From UBA8752 sp040261275 (lineage in GTDB: Bacteria > Bacteroidota > Bacteroidia > Flavobacteriales_D > Sanyastnellaceae), in assembly GCA_040261275.1 (NCBI GenBank), contig JBDQOI010000002.1:1-64000 (forward strand): a DNA stretch of 64,000 nucleotides. The letters are read 5' to 3'. The notes under the pieces were generated by a model, which saw only the letters and a list, made by a program, of their open reading frames with translations, was not told the origin of the DNA and ran no database searches. Position numbers and translations under genes: made by a program. The first letter of the stretch is position 1, and every line of letters begins with the position of its first letter. This document shows, in pieces, positions 8,502-15,960 of the stretch.

Positions 8502-9590
8502 TCAAAGGAAAGGAATCCTCGTGACTGTCGCCCGAATCGACTTGTTCCGAATCGAGATGTAGATTTCCGCCCCCCTTGCTGCATAGGCAGCAGACACGTA
8601 CCCCAGCCCAATGGCTTCCCCCAAGGAGGGGGACTGGGTCCCACTCGTGACCGCTCCGATCACGTCACCCTGAGCGTCCAAAATGGGGTAGTCCTTCCTC
8701 GGAATTCCCCGCTCTTCCAACTTGAAGCCCACCAGCTTCTCTTCAGGCCCATTCTCTTTTGCAGCAACCAAAGCGCTTTTGCCCTGGAATTCGGTATCCC
8801 AGCCGACCACCCAAGAAAGCCCGGCCTCCACTGGATTCCGGGATGGCCCGATGTCATTGCCGTGCAGACAGAATCCCTTTTCCAGCCGCAGGGTATCCCG
8901 CGCGCCCAGACCACAAGGGATCAACCCGTGCTCCTCTCCAGCCGCCATCATGGAGTTCCAGAGGGACTCTGCCCTTTTCGAAGGCACATACCATTCGAAT
9001 CCCCGCTCCCCGGTATATCCGGTAGCGCCCACTACGACTTCCGCCCCTTCAAACACGACCGATCTGTGGTGGTAGTATTTCAAGTCGCCCAGGTCGAATC
9101 CCATGGCCGAGGCTACTGCATCCGACGACGGCCCCTGAAGGGCGATCAAAGCCATACGATCGCTGGCGTCTTCAAATTGGACGTCTTCAGGGAGGGTAGA
9201 CTCCACAGTGGAGACTACTTCTGCGCGGTTGGCGGCATTGACAACCAACAGATATCGGGATTCAAACCCATAGACCAGCAAGTCTTCCACGATCCCACCC
9301 GCTTCATTCAGCAAACAGGTGTAGAGTGCCCGGCCAGGCTTGGCTTTGTCTATATCGCCTGCCAGTAAATGCTGCAGGAATGCCCGGGCTCCACCACCGG
9401 AAAACCAAAGTTCTCCCATGTGGCTCACATCGAACACACCAGCGGCAGTGCGAACCGCCTCGTGCTCCCTTCGGAGACCCGCGTATTGAACCGGCATTTC
9501 ATATCCTGCAAAGGGCACCATGCGGGCTCCTGCAGCCATGTGCACCCCGTGAAGGGGCGTGGTGGCCAAACCCAGTGTCGCTTCTTCCAT
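8502..9590 (-). CDS. gcvT: Glycine cleavage system aminomethyltransferase (T protein)
   Basis: A 362-aa cytosolic enzyme that transfers the methylene group from the lipoyl H protein to tetrahydrofolate. Motifs include MVPFAGYEMPVQYAG, FDVSHMGEL, ALQGPSSD, GYTGERGFEWYVP and the C-terminal folate-domain GLGARDTLRLEKGFCLHG. The start is the ATG at 9588-9590 (MEEATLGLATTPLHG); a longer frame exists upstream but adds nothing family-like. The gene heads the leftward run gcvT, comB-like, phospholipase-like, mannosyltransferase-like. The other gcv genes are not in the window. Confidence 0.95.
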   Translation of the reverse strand: MEEATLGLATTPLHGVHMAAGARMVPFAGYEMPVQYAGLRREHEAVRTAAGVFDVSHMGELWFSGGGARAFLQHLLAGDIDKAKPGRALYTCLLNEAGGIVEDLLVYGFESRYLLVVNAANRAEVVSTVESTLPEDVQFEDASDRMALIALQGPSSDAVASAMGFDLGDLKYYHHRSVVFEGAEVVVGATGYTGERGFEWYVPSKRAESLWNSMMAAGEEHGLIPCGLGARDTLRLEKGFCLHGNDIGPSRNPVEAGLSWVVGWDTEFQGKSALVAAKENGPEEKLVGFKLEERGIPRKDYPILDAQGDVIGAVTSGTQSPSLGEAIGLGYVSAAYAARGAEIYISIRNKSIRATVTRIPFL

Positions 9591-9680
9591 GAACCAAAAG
9601 TAGGCGGGGCTCATGACCTGCAATGACCCTGAAGCGACGAATTGTGCGCGTCTTTGTGCCCGCTTGCCGAACTTTCGTTC

Positions 9681-9986
9681 GTGAACAGGAACGTCATCAT
9701 TGCCGACAGGGCGAGCACTGCCATGGAACGGATCATTCGCAGGCTTCAAGGAGCATCCCTCATTGGCGCGGAAAAAGCAAAGGACGAAATGCTCGCGCGC
9801 ATTCGCTCCTTGGCCCGCAATGCCGCCCCCGGGGACTCACGAAAAGCCAAATTCGACCAAATCCCAGGCGACATTCGAAGCATACTCGCCCACAACCACA
9901 GGATTTACTACCGGGTCGAGGAGGAGCGCATCGCAATACTCGATGTCATCCTGGATGCAGAGATCCACTCGGTCGCTGCGGAATAA
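9681..9986 (+). CDS. RelE/ParE-superfamily toxin-like protein, no antitoxin visible
   Basis: A short protein of about 101 aa. It follows the RelE/ParE pattern: an N-terminal strand NVIIADRAS, two helices (AMERIIRRLQ; AEKAKDEMLARIRSLARN), then GDIRSILAHNHRIYYRVEEE, AILDVILDAE and the C-terminal tail. The GTG at 9681 gives the family-typical N-terminus; an in-frame TTG at 9642 and an ATG at 9723 are alternatives. No antitoxin frame flanks it: gcvT is divergent on one side, and the 3' end overlaps the convergent wbqC-like gene by 41 bp. Toxicity is not demonstrable from sequence. Confidence 0.65.
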   Translation: MNRNVIIADRASTAMERIIRRLQGASLIGAEKAKDEMLARIRSLARNAAPGDSRKAKFDQIPGDIRSILAHNHRIYYRVEEERIAILDVILDAEIHSVAAE

Positions 9987-10581
9987 TCCGATGGGCCGCC
10001 TCCGGCCCCAAGTGCATCAACACATCCAATATGCTCAACTGCGCATAGGGAATCACATGGCCCCTGCCATCCCACACATGTGCCCACCCCTTGACCTCCT
10101 CCAATTCCTGCGCATCTTCCGCGAATGGGGGATAGGCCTGAAGCCCCCTCTCCCCATGGCTTTCCAACGCATCCCCTGGCACATCCATGCCCAGCCACTG
10201 GGCAGACCAAGCCAGGCTAGCGCGATTGAACCCCCCCAAAGAACCGGGCCCGCTCAAAAAGAGGGCTTCAAGCTCACCGGCCATCTCCGGAAAAAAGGGG
10301 GCGCGGCCATAGGCTGACCTTACCGCCTGCCAAGTTTTTCGATCGGCATCACCCTTTATCCGAACCGTCGCATCCTGAACCCGGGGCACGCCTCCACGAC
10401 GTTCTACGGGAAGGCTCAACGACTGAATCCCGTTGGATGTCATCAACAGAATGCGGTTCCGGAAGGTGCGCTTGGGGTAATGTTCCGCAACGTCAATGCT
10501 GGCCTCGGCAGCGCGTGCCACCCGCCACCAAGGAATGGGAGGGAAGGGGCAAAGAGGGAGCCGAACCGCCGTCAGACTCAC
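9946..10581 (-). CDS. WbqC-family protein
   Basis: A 211-aa protein of the WbqC family, seen in polysaccharide loci and, in Bacteroidota, downstream of lepB. Recognisable segments are CPFPPIPWWRVAR at the N-terminus, EHYPKRTFRNRILL, NGIQSLSLPVERR and the central AYGRAPFFPEM. The GTG start at 10581 overlaps the lepB stop (GTGA, 10578-10581). The biochemical role is not established. The 3' end overlaps the convergent ParE-like gene. Confidence 0.85.
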   Translation of the reverse strand: MSLTAVRLPLCPFPPIPWWRVARAAEASIDVAEHYPKRTFRNRILLMTSNGIQSLSLPVERRGGVPRVQDATVRIKGDADRKTWQAVRSAYGRAPFFPEMAGELEALFLSGPGSLGGFNRASLAWSAQWLGMDVPGDALESHGERGLQAYPPFAEDAQELEEVKGWAHVWDGRGHVIPYAQLSILDVLMHLGPEAAHRIIPQRPSGSLHPG

Positions 10582-12164
10582 TTCACCGCCTTGAACATGC
10601 GGCCCCATCGGATGCCGGACTCGCCGTGCTGGGCTTCGTTCATCTTGCTGAACCAAGTAAATGAGGCCCGCCCCACCACGTGGTCTTCGGGAACGAACCC
10701 CCAATAACGGCTGTCTGCCGAACTGTGCCGGTTGTCTCCCATCAACCAATAGTAGCCCTGCGAAAACGTGTACTCCGTGGCGGGCTCGCCATCCAACAGG
10801 ACCACGCCCTCCCGCTCCTGCAAATCGTGGCCTTCGTAGGCTGTGATGACCCGACGATAGAGGGCGATGTTCCTCGGGGTCAACTCCACGGTCTCACCTG
10901 CTGCAGGCAAATGGATGGGCCCATAATTGTCCAAGTCCCAGCTGCCAAAATCAAACTTGTTTGTGTTGGGATACATGTCCAGTGTGCCCCGCCGGGACGT
11001 GACATCCAGCGGTTGGACATCTGCCACCAAACCCTGTTCCTTCAACATGAGGGCCTCGTCCTCTCGGAGGGCCATGAAGTAGGTTCCCGATTGACCCTTG
11101 CCTTGAATGTCGATGTCCGTGAGCCCCAGTCGGTCCCGAATGGCACGAAGGTCAGCCTCCCGCTTCAGGCGTATGAGGTAATTGAACTGCAATCCCGTTG
11201 GGGAGGGCACTTCCACACCGTCGATGACCAACTTTCGGTCCACGATGGCCAAATCTTCACCGGGCAAACCCACACAGCGCTTGACATAGTGTTCCTTCTT
11301 GTCCACGGGCCGGGCCTTGATGCCGTGGGTCCTGCGCCATTCCCTTCGCGACATGGAATTGAATCGCTCTCTTTCCGCTTCGTAGGCGACGGGATCACCT
11401 CCGGCAAAGCCCATGGCCCGCTGACGAATCAACGCGTGATAGTCGTGACCGGCCAGATAAGGGTCGACCACAATCGAATCGCCGTTGGGAAAATTGAACA
11501 CCACGGCGTCATACCGCTCTACATCGCCAAATCCGGGGAGGCGACTGTAGGGAATCTTGACCCATTCCAAGTAGCTCTTGCTCAAGTTGGTTCCGGGAAT
11601 GGCATTGTGCACGAAAGGCAGTGAAAGTGGGGTTTCCGGCACCTTAGGACCGTAACTCATCTTGCTCACCACCAGGTAGTCGCCCACAAGCATACTGTCC
11701 TCCATTGAAGCGGTGGGGATGGTAAATGCCTCGAAAACATACCCTCTGATGAGGGAGGCCACCACGGTCGCCCACAGAATGGCTTCACCCCATTCCCGCA
11801 TCATGGACTTTTTCACCTTGGACCAGTCTCGGGTACCTACAAATTCTGAAGCATCTCCAAAGGCCAGCCGCGGCAAAGCCACCCATGGCAGGGCTCCATA
11901 CAACCACTGCTCCGCAGTGGAGCGCTTTCCGAAGGCAATGCCCAATTCCACGTTGAGTATGGTGACCATCAACAGGTTCGGCCCCGGGAAGAGTAGGGGA
12001 ATGATCCAGTGTTTTGGGCGCTTCAGCAAGGTCAGCAGGGTCCAATAGTTGAGGCCGGGAACGTATCCGTGCCAAGAAGTCAGACCTGCCCTGGAAAAGA
12101 GACGAGGCAACACGGCCATGTGGACCAAGGGCAGCGAAAGCAGCAGGATCAAGGGTATGCTCAT
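10578..12164 (-). CDS. lepB: Signal peptidase I, long Bacteroidota form
   Basis: A 528-aa membrane-bound signal peptidase, much longer than the E. coli enzyme (324 aa). Hydrophobic segments precede the catalytic domain. The catalytic Ser lies in FTIPTASMEDSM (about residue 153) and the Lys in YVKRCVGLPGED (about residue 295), separated by a large insert. The terminal signature GDNRHSSADSRYWG starts near 476. It removes signal peptides from exported proteins, many of which are encoded in this window. It sits in the parAB-DUF5683-dapB-lepB-wbqC run. Confidence 0.96.
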   Translation of the reverse strand: MSIPLILLLSLPLVHMAVLPRLFSRAGLTSWHGYVPGLNYWTLLTLLKRPKHWIIPLLFPGPNLLMVTILNVELGIAFGKRSTAEQWLYGALPWVALPRLAFGDASEFVGTRDWSKVKKSMMREWGEAILWATVVASLIRGYVFEAFTIPTASMEDSMLVGDYLVVSKMSYGPKVPETPLSLPFVHNAIPGTNLSKSYLEWVKIPYSRLPGFGDVERYDAVVFNFPNGDSIVVDPYLAGHDYHALIRQRAMGFAGGDPVAYEAERERFNSMSRREWRRTHGIKARPVDKKEHYVKRCVGLPGEDLAIVDRKLVIDGVEVPSPTGLQFNYLIRLKREADLRAIRDRLGLTDIDIQGKGQSGTYFMALREDEALMLKEQGLVADVQPLDVTSRRGTLDMYPNTNKFDFGSWDLDNYGPIHLPAAGETVELTPRNIALYRRVITAYEGHDLQEREGVVLLDGEPATEYTFSQGYYWLMGDNRHSSADSRYWGFVPEDHVVGRASFTWFSKMNEAQHGESGIRWGRMFKAVK

Positions 12165-12204
12165 GGGGTCGAAAACGTGGACAGGATGCTATGAGAACGC
12201 AATA

Positions 12205-12903
12205 TCAGCCCCAAACGTCATCCATACCGAATAGGGAGGAAGCAGGTTCGGTTTGTGTCATCAACCACTCCGCCGCCCGAACAGCACCCAGCGCAAATCC
12301 GCTGCGGTCCTGGGCGTGGTGGGACAACCCCATTGAGTCGATCGCGCCTTGCCATTCCACTGTATGGGTACCCGGCACTCCCGCCAGCCTCTCGGCGGTG
12401 ATCGGGACTTCCGGGATTCCCTCGGCCTCCAGGTCCAGCTTCAAGGTCTTCGCCGTTCCGCTCGGGGCGTCGCGCTTTCCGGTATGGTGTATCTCGTGAA
12501 TCGAAGCCCGATACGAAGAATGCGGCTTCATCACCTCCGCCACTTGCACCAAGGCCTTCCGGAAAAGGTAGACGCCCAAGGAGAAATTGGAAGCCCAAAC
12601 CATGCGATGTCCCGATTCCTCCACAGCCTGCTGCACTTCTGCCAGGTCCGATTCCCATCCCGTGGTCCCACTGACCAGCGGCAACTTCCTTTGGCGACAA
12701 GCCGCAAATACGGTCAATGCACTTTCCGGAGCCGTGAAGTCAATGGCCACATCCGCTTCTGGCCAATCCAAATTGAACTCAACCCGTCCCAAGACACCAA
12801 CGACCTCGTGACCCGACGCCAGGGCCGCCTCTTGCACAGCTTGGCCCATTCGACCGTTGCCGATCAGAAGAATGCGCAGGGAGGGAGAGCCGAAGTTCAT
12901 CAT
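12205..12903 (-). CDS. dapB: 4-hydroxy-tetrahydrodipicolinate reductase
   Basis: A 232-aa cytosolic NAD(P)H enzyme of the lysine/diaminopimelate pathway. The nucleotide-binding GNGRMGQAV lies at the N-terminus, with ADVAIDFTAP, VSGTTGW, and the catalytic segment HEIHHTGKRDAPSGTA (His plus Lys). The C-terminal HHAQDRSGFALGAVRAAEW matches the family. The ATG at 12903 was preferred over an upstream TTG, and another ATG follows at 12900. Shorter than the E. coli protein (273 aa), as is usual in Bacteroidota. Confidence 0.95.
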   Translation of the reverse strand: MMNFGSPSLRILLIGNGRMGQAVQEAALASGHEVVGVLGRVEFNLDWPEADVAIDFTAPESALTVFAACRQRKLPLVSGTTGWESDLAEVQQAVEESGHRMVWASNFSLGVYLFRKALVQVAEVMKPHSSYRASIHEIHHTGKRDAPSGTAKTLKLDLEAEGIPEVPITAERLAGVPGTHTVEWQGAIDSMGLSHHAQDRSGFALGAVRAAEWLMTQTEPASSLFGMDDVWG

Positions 12904-12913
12904 CGCCAAGAAA

Positions 12914-13453
12914 TCACCTCCCTCGCCGGGAGTTTGCGGACAGGGTCCAAGTCAAGGTCACGCCCCCCACGGGCCCAACACCGGGCACGTATCCGAGATT
13001 TTCCGAAACATCAAACCCCTTCAAATGCGCATCCACATGGGCATCCACCACTTGCACACCCCAAAGCAACGCGAAGGTGAGGATGGATTGCTCCAGGTTG
13101 GAACGGTGAAAATCCCGGCTGTCCAACACCTGCTCCGGTGTGAGTTGCGTGACGTACTGGGTGTCTGGATCGTCATCGGTCATTGCGAGGTATCCGTCTC
13201 TGTATCCCCGATAAAGCGCTCCTTCTTCCCGGATGAAGTAGCCGCTGGCCCCCAAGGCGCCATACACCAGGGGCACCTTCCACCACTTGCCATTGTCCCA
13301 TTGGCCCCAACCGGGCAATACGGCACTGTGCCATGTCGTGCGTTTGATCCGTGACCTTCTTTGCTCATCCGACTCCACTTCCTGGGCCTGGCATGCCGCG
13401 TGTGGCCATGATCCCAAGAAAACCAGCGCCAAAATGCAGGTCCGAAGGTCCAT
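12914..13453 (-). CDS. DUF5683-domain membrane protein
   Basis: A 179-aa protein with an N-terminal signal sequence (cleavage near ACQAQE), the signature SAVLPGWGQWDNGKWWKVP, and hydrophobic segments near GALGASGYF and QSILTFALLWGVQVVDA. This is the DUF5683 family, which sits between parB and dapB in many Bacteroidota. Its ATG overlaps the parB stop by one base (TGATG). Function unknown; position and topology suggest an inner-membrane or periplasmic role. Confidence 0.85.
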   Translation of the reverse strand: MDLRTCILALVFLGSWPHAACQAQEVESDEQRRSRIKRTTWHSAVLPGWGQWDNGKWWKVPLVYGALGASGYFIREEGALYRGYRDGYLAMTDDDPDTQYVTQLTPEQVLDSRDFHRSNLEQSILTFALLWGVQVVDAHVDAHLKGFDVSENLGYVPGVGPVGGVTLTWTLSANSRRGR

Positions 13454-14391
13454 CAGCGGGCGCCGAGTTCGTCCAGCAACTGCTGCAGGTCGTCAGCATT
13501 CTGAAAGTAGAGCTCAATCCTCCCCGCACCGTCCTCTCGGGCCTTGACTTCGAGGGAGCGCCCACCAAACCTGTGCCGCAAGTGGGCCCTCATGGTCTGC
13601 ATTTGCAAGCTCAGGGCCGCAGCCTTGATCGTCTTGCGCGAAGGTTTCCGTCCCAGCATTTCACTGGCCTCACGTTCGGTCTGACGCACATTCAAACCCT
13701 TCTCCAAAATCCTGCGGAACAGGGACTTTTGGTTCTTGGGCTCTTGAAGCCCGGCCAAGACGCGGGCATGACCAAAACTCAGATGCCCCGCTGCCACGGA
13801 TTGTTGGACTTCAGCCGGCAGACCGAGCAACCGGATGTAGTTCGCCACAGTAGAACGCTGTTTACCGACGCGGGCGGCCAATTCTTCCTGCGTCAACTCG
13901 CATTCTTCCATCAATCGGCGAAAGCTGATGGCGACCTCGATGGCATCCAAGTCTTCCCTCTGGATGTTCTCCACGAGGGCCATTTCCAGCATCTCCTGAT
14001 CATTGGCCTCCCTCACGTAGGCCGGTACTTGATCCAACCCCGCAATTTGAGAAGCGCGAAAGCGACGCTCTCCAGAAATCAATTGGTACTTCGCTGCACT
14101 CTTCCGACGAACGGTCAGCGGCTGAATGATGCCCAAGGTCCGAATGCTGTCCGCCAGTTCGTCCAACGCAAAAGGCTCGAAGGTTCTTCGGGGTTGGTCC
14201 GGATTGGCCTCGATGGCGGAAATCGACAACAAGGTTACCGTGCCTGCCATGTCCAATGATGGCTGGCCCGCGGAGGTGGGTTGTTGGGGGGGCGAGCTGG
14301 GTTCTTTTGCTCCTGATGCACTCCCTTGTTGCGCTTCCAACAATGCACCCAGCCCTCTGCCCAGTGCCGGCTTCTTTGACTTCTTGGCCAT
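13453..14391 (-). CDS. parB: Chromosome-partitioning protein ParB
   Basis: A 312-aa DNA-binding CTPase of chromosome segregation. The N-terminus is the ParA-interacting KKPALGRGLGALLE segment. The core carries NPDQPRRTFEP, the CTP/clamp motif ISGERRFRASQIAG, and ENIQREDLDAIE. A helix-turn-helix (LTQEELAARVGKQRSTVANY) follows, then a dimerisation domain. It lies 13 bp downstream of parA. I found no consensus parS palindrome in the window. Confidence 0.96.
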   Translation of the reverse strand: MAKKSKKPALGRGLGALLEAQQGSASGAKEPSSPPQQPTSAGQPSLDMAGTVTLLSISAIEANPDQPRRTFEPFALDELADSIRTLGIIQPLTVRRKSAAKYQLISGERRFRASQIAGLDQVPAYVREANDQEMLEMALVENIQREDLDAIEVAISFRRLMEECELTQEELAARVGKQRSTVANYIRLLGLPAEVQQSVAAGHLSFGHARVLAGLQEPKNQKSLFRRILEKGLNVRQTEREASEMLGRKPSRKTIKAAALSLQMQTMRAHLRHRFGGRSLEVKAREDGAGRIELYFQNADDLQQLLDELGAR

Positions 14392-14404
14392 TACGCTCTA
14401 GAGG

Positions 14405-15259
14405 TCAGTTCAGTCCTACCGCTCCTTCTGCGGGGTCCGCAGAAGCCAAACCCGCGTCCTCGTCCAGGAATTTCTCCGCATTGGGGAGCTTGGTCAAATC
14501 ATTCTTCTGCAGGATTTCCCTGGCCAGATTGAGGTAGTTGATGGCCCCCTTGCAAGAAGCATCGTGCATGACAATGGTCTCTCCGTGGCTCGGAGCCTCT
14601 CCCAATCTTGTGTTTCGGTGAATGAGCGTGTCGAAAACCATGGCGCGGAAGTGCATGCGCACTTCTTCCACCACCTGATTGGACAACCTCAAGCGGGTGT
14701 CATACATGGTCAACAGAATGCCTTCAATGCCCAGTTCCGGATTCAATCCGCCCTGCACGATTTTGATGGTATTCAACAACTTGCCCAAACCTTCCAAAGC
14801 GAAATACTCGCATTGTACGGGAATGACAACGCTGTCCGCAGCAGTGAGCGCATTGAGGGTAATGAGCCCCAAGGAAGGAGAACAATCGATCAAGATGAAA
14901 TCGAAGTCATCCCGCAAGGGCTCCAATGCTGCCCGCATCCGGTGTTCCCTTTCTGCTTCGCTGATCAACTCAATTTCCGCCCCCACCAGGTCGATGTGGG
15001 AAGGCAGCAGCCACAAATTCGGGTTGCCCGTTTCCAAAATGGCCGCTTTGGCTTCTGCACCCTCGACCATGCATTGGTATGTGCCGACCTCAACGGCCTT
15101 GGGGTCAACACCCACTCCCGAACTGGAATTGGCCTGTGGATCCGCGTCCACCAAAAGTGTCCGGTACTCCAAAGCACCGAGGCTGGCTCCCAAGTTGATG
15201 GCGGTCGTGGTTTTTCCCACGCCGCCTTTCTGATTCGCTATGGCGATGATCTTGCCCAT
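14405..15259 (-). CDS. parA: Chromosome-partitioning ATPase ParA/Soj
   Basis: A 284-aa Walker-type ATPase that positions ParB-bound origins. The deviant Walker A NQKGGVGKTTTAINL is at the N-terminus, then VDADPQANSS, IDCSPSLGLITLNAL and the C-terminal NTRLGEAPSHGE. The ATG at 15257-15259 (MGKIIAIAN) fits the family; an in-frame ATG two codons earlier (15265) is nearly as good. First gene of the conserved operon ending at wbqC. A perfect DnaA-box sequence lies 246 bp upstream. Confidence 0.96.
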   Translation of the reverse strand: MGKIIAIANQKGGVGKTTTAINLGASLGALEYRTLLVDADPQANSSSGVGVDPKAVEVGTYQCMVEGAEAKAAILETGNPNLWLLPSHIDLVGAEIELISEAEREHRMRAALEPLRDDFDFILIDCSPSLGLITLNALTAADSVVIPVQCEYFALEGLGKLLNTIKIVQGGLNPELGIEGILLTMYDTRLRLSNQVVEEVRMHFRAMVFDTLIHRNTRLGEAPSHGETIVMHDASCKGAINYLNLAREILQKNDLTKLPNAEKFLDEDAGLASADPAEGAVGLN

Positions 15260-15544
15260 TTTCATTCTGCTTTTTCCAGCACCAAGCCAACGGGCATCAG
15301 GTGCCATTCTCCTCTTGCTTCCTCTGAACTTCGCAACCTCCTTTCCCCCTCCATCACCAACGGACAAAAAGGAGAAAAGCGTACACCTGCTGCAACGGCC
15401 TTTCTGGCATCAAATACAGCCGAAAAGCAATGGAATACTGGGTGCATGAAGTTCATGAGGCTCACCTCAAAGATAGCCTCGCCACCCACCGGGGGTGTCA
15501 ATTTTTATCCACACGAAACCCCATTTCTGCAAGGGGTCAATGGC
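15260..15544. promoter_or_regulatory. parA leader/intergenic region with one perfect DnaA box
   Basis: A non-coding stretch between the DUF3276 stop and the parA start. It holds a 9-base perfect match to the DnaA box TTATCCACA at 15505-15513 on the plus strand, preceded by a T-run. The parAB operon promoter should also lie here, but I could not assign a convincing Bacteroidota -33/-7 pair. No ORF or RNA gene is apparent. A single box does not establish an origin. Confidence 0.4.
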
Positions 15545-15916
15545 TTACAAGTCCTCGAAGTCGAGGTCGTCACCCGATGGCTCGGAGGCCGCGCGCTCAG
15601 GCCCATTGTGCTCACCTGACTGATAACCATCCGTCCCTTGTAACTCGGATATCTTGTCGAGCGAATCGGTGAGCCCTTCCGCAAACTTCTCGAAGTCCTC
15701 CTTGTACAAAAACAGCTTGTGCTTGCTGTACGTCACCTCTCCTGAAGCGTGGTTCTGTCGCTTGCTTTCGGTGATCGTCAGATACAGGTCTTTTGCCCGG
15801 GTGGCCCGGATATCGAAAAAGTAGGTGCGCTTGCCTGCCTTGACGGCAATGGTGTGCACATCCTCCTCACGTCGGTCATTCCTACCCCAGCTCGATTGGT
15901 TGCGATCGCCTTCCAT
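15545..15916 (-). CDS. DUF3276 PUR-family DNA/RNA-binding protein
   Basis: A 123-aa small basic-to-acidic protein of the DUF3276/PUR-alpha-like family of Bacteroidota and spirochaetes. The core (about residues 18-85) reads VHTIAVKAGKRTYFFDIRAT, KDLYLTITESKR and YSKHKLFLYKEDFEKF. The acidic C-terminal tail (SGDDLDFEDL) is probably disordered. The ATG at 15916 matches the family start. It is likely a nucleic-acid binding protein; its regulatory targets are unknown. Confidence 0.93.
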   Translation of the reverse strand: MEGDRNQSSWGRNDRREEDVHTIAVKAGKRTYFFDIRATRAKDLYLTITESKRQNHASGEVTYSKHKLFLYKEDFEKFAEGLTDSLDKISELQGTDGYQSGEHNGPERAASEPSGDDLDFEDL

Positions 15917-15960
15917 ATTCCTGATTTGGAATTCAAAAGGTAAGCAGAATCAAATACGAC

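Noticed and set aside
13453..15544. parS centromere site near parAB
   Set aside because: I searched for the 16-bp palindrome TGTTTCACGTGAAACA and saw only half-sites (for example near 2086 and 34763); no full site is in the window.
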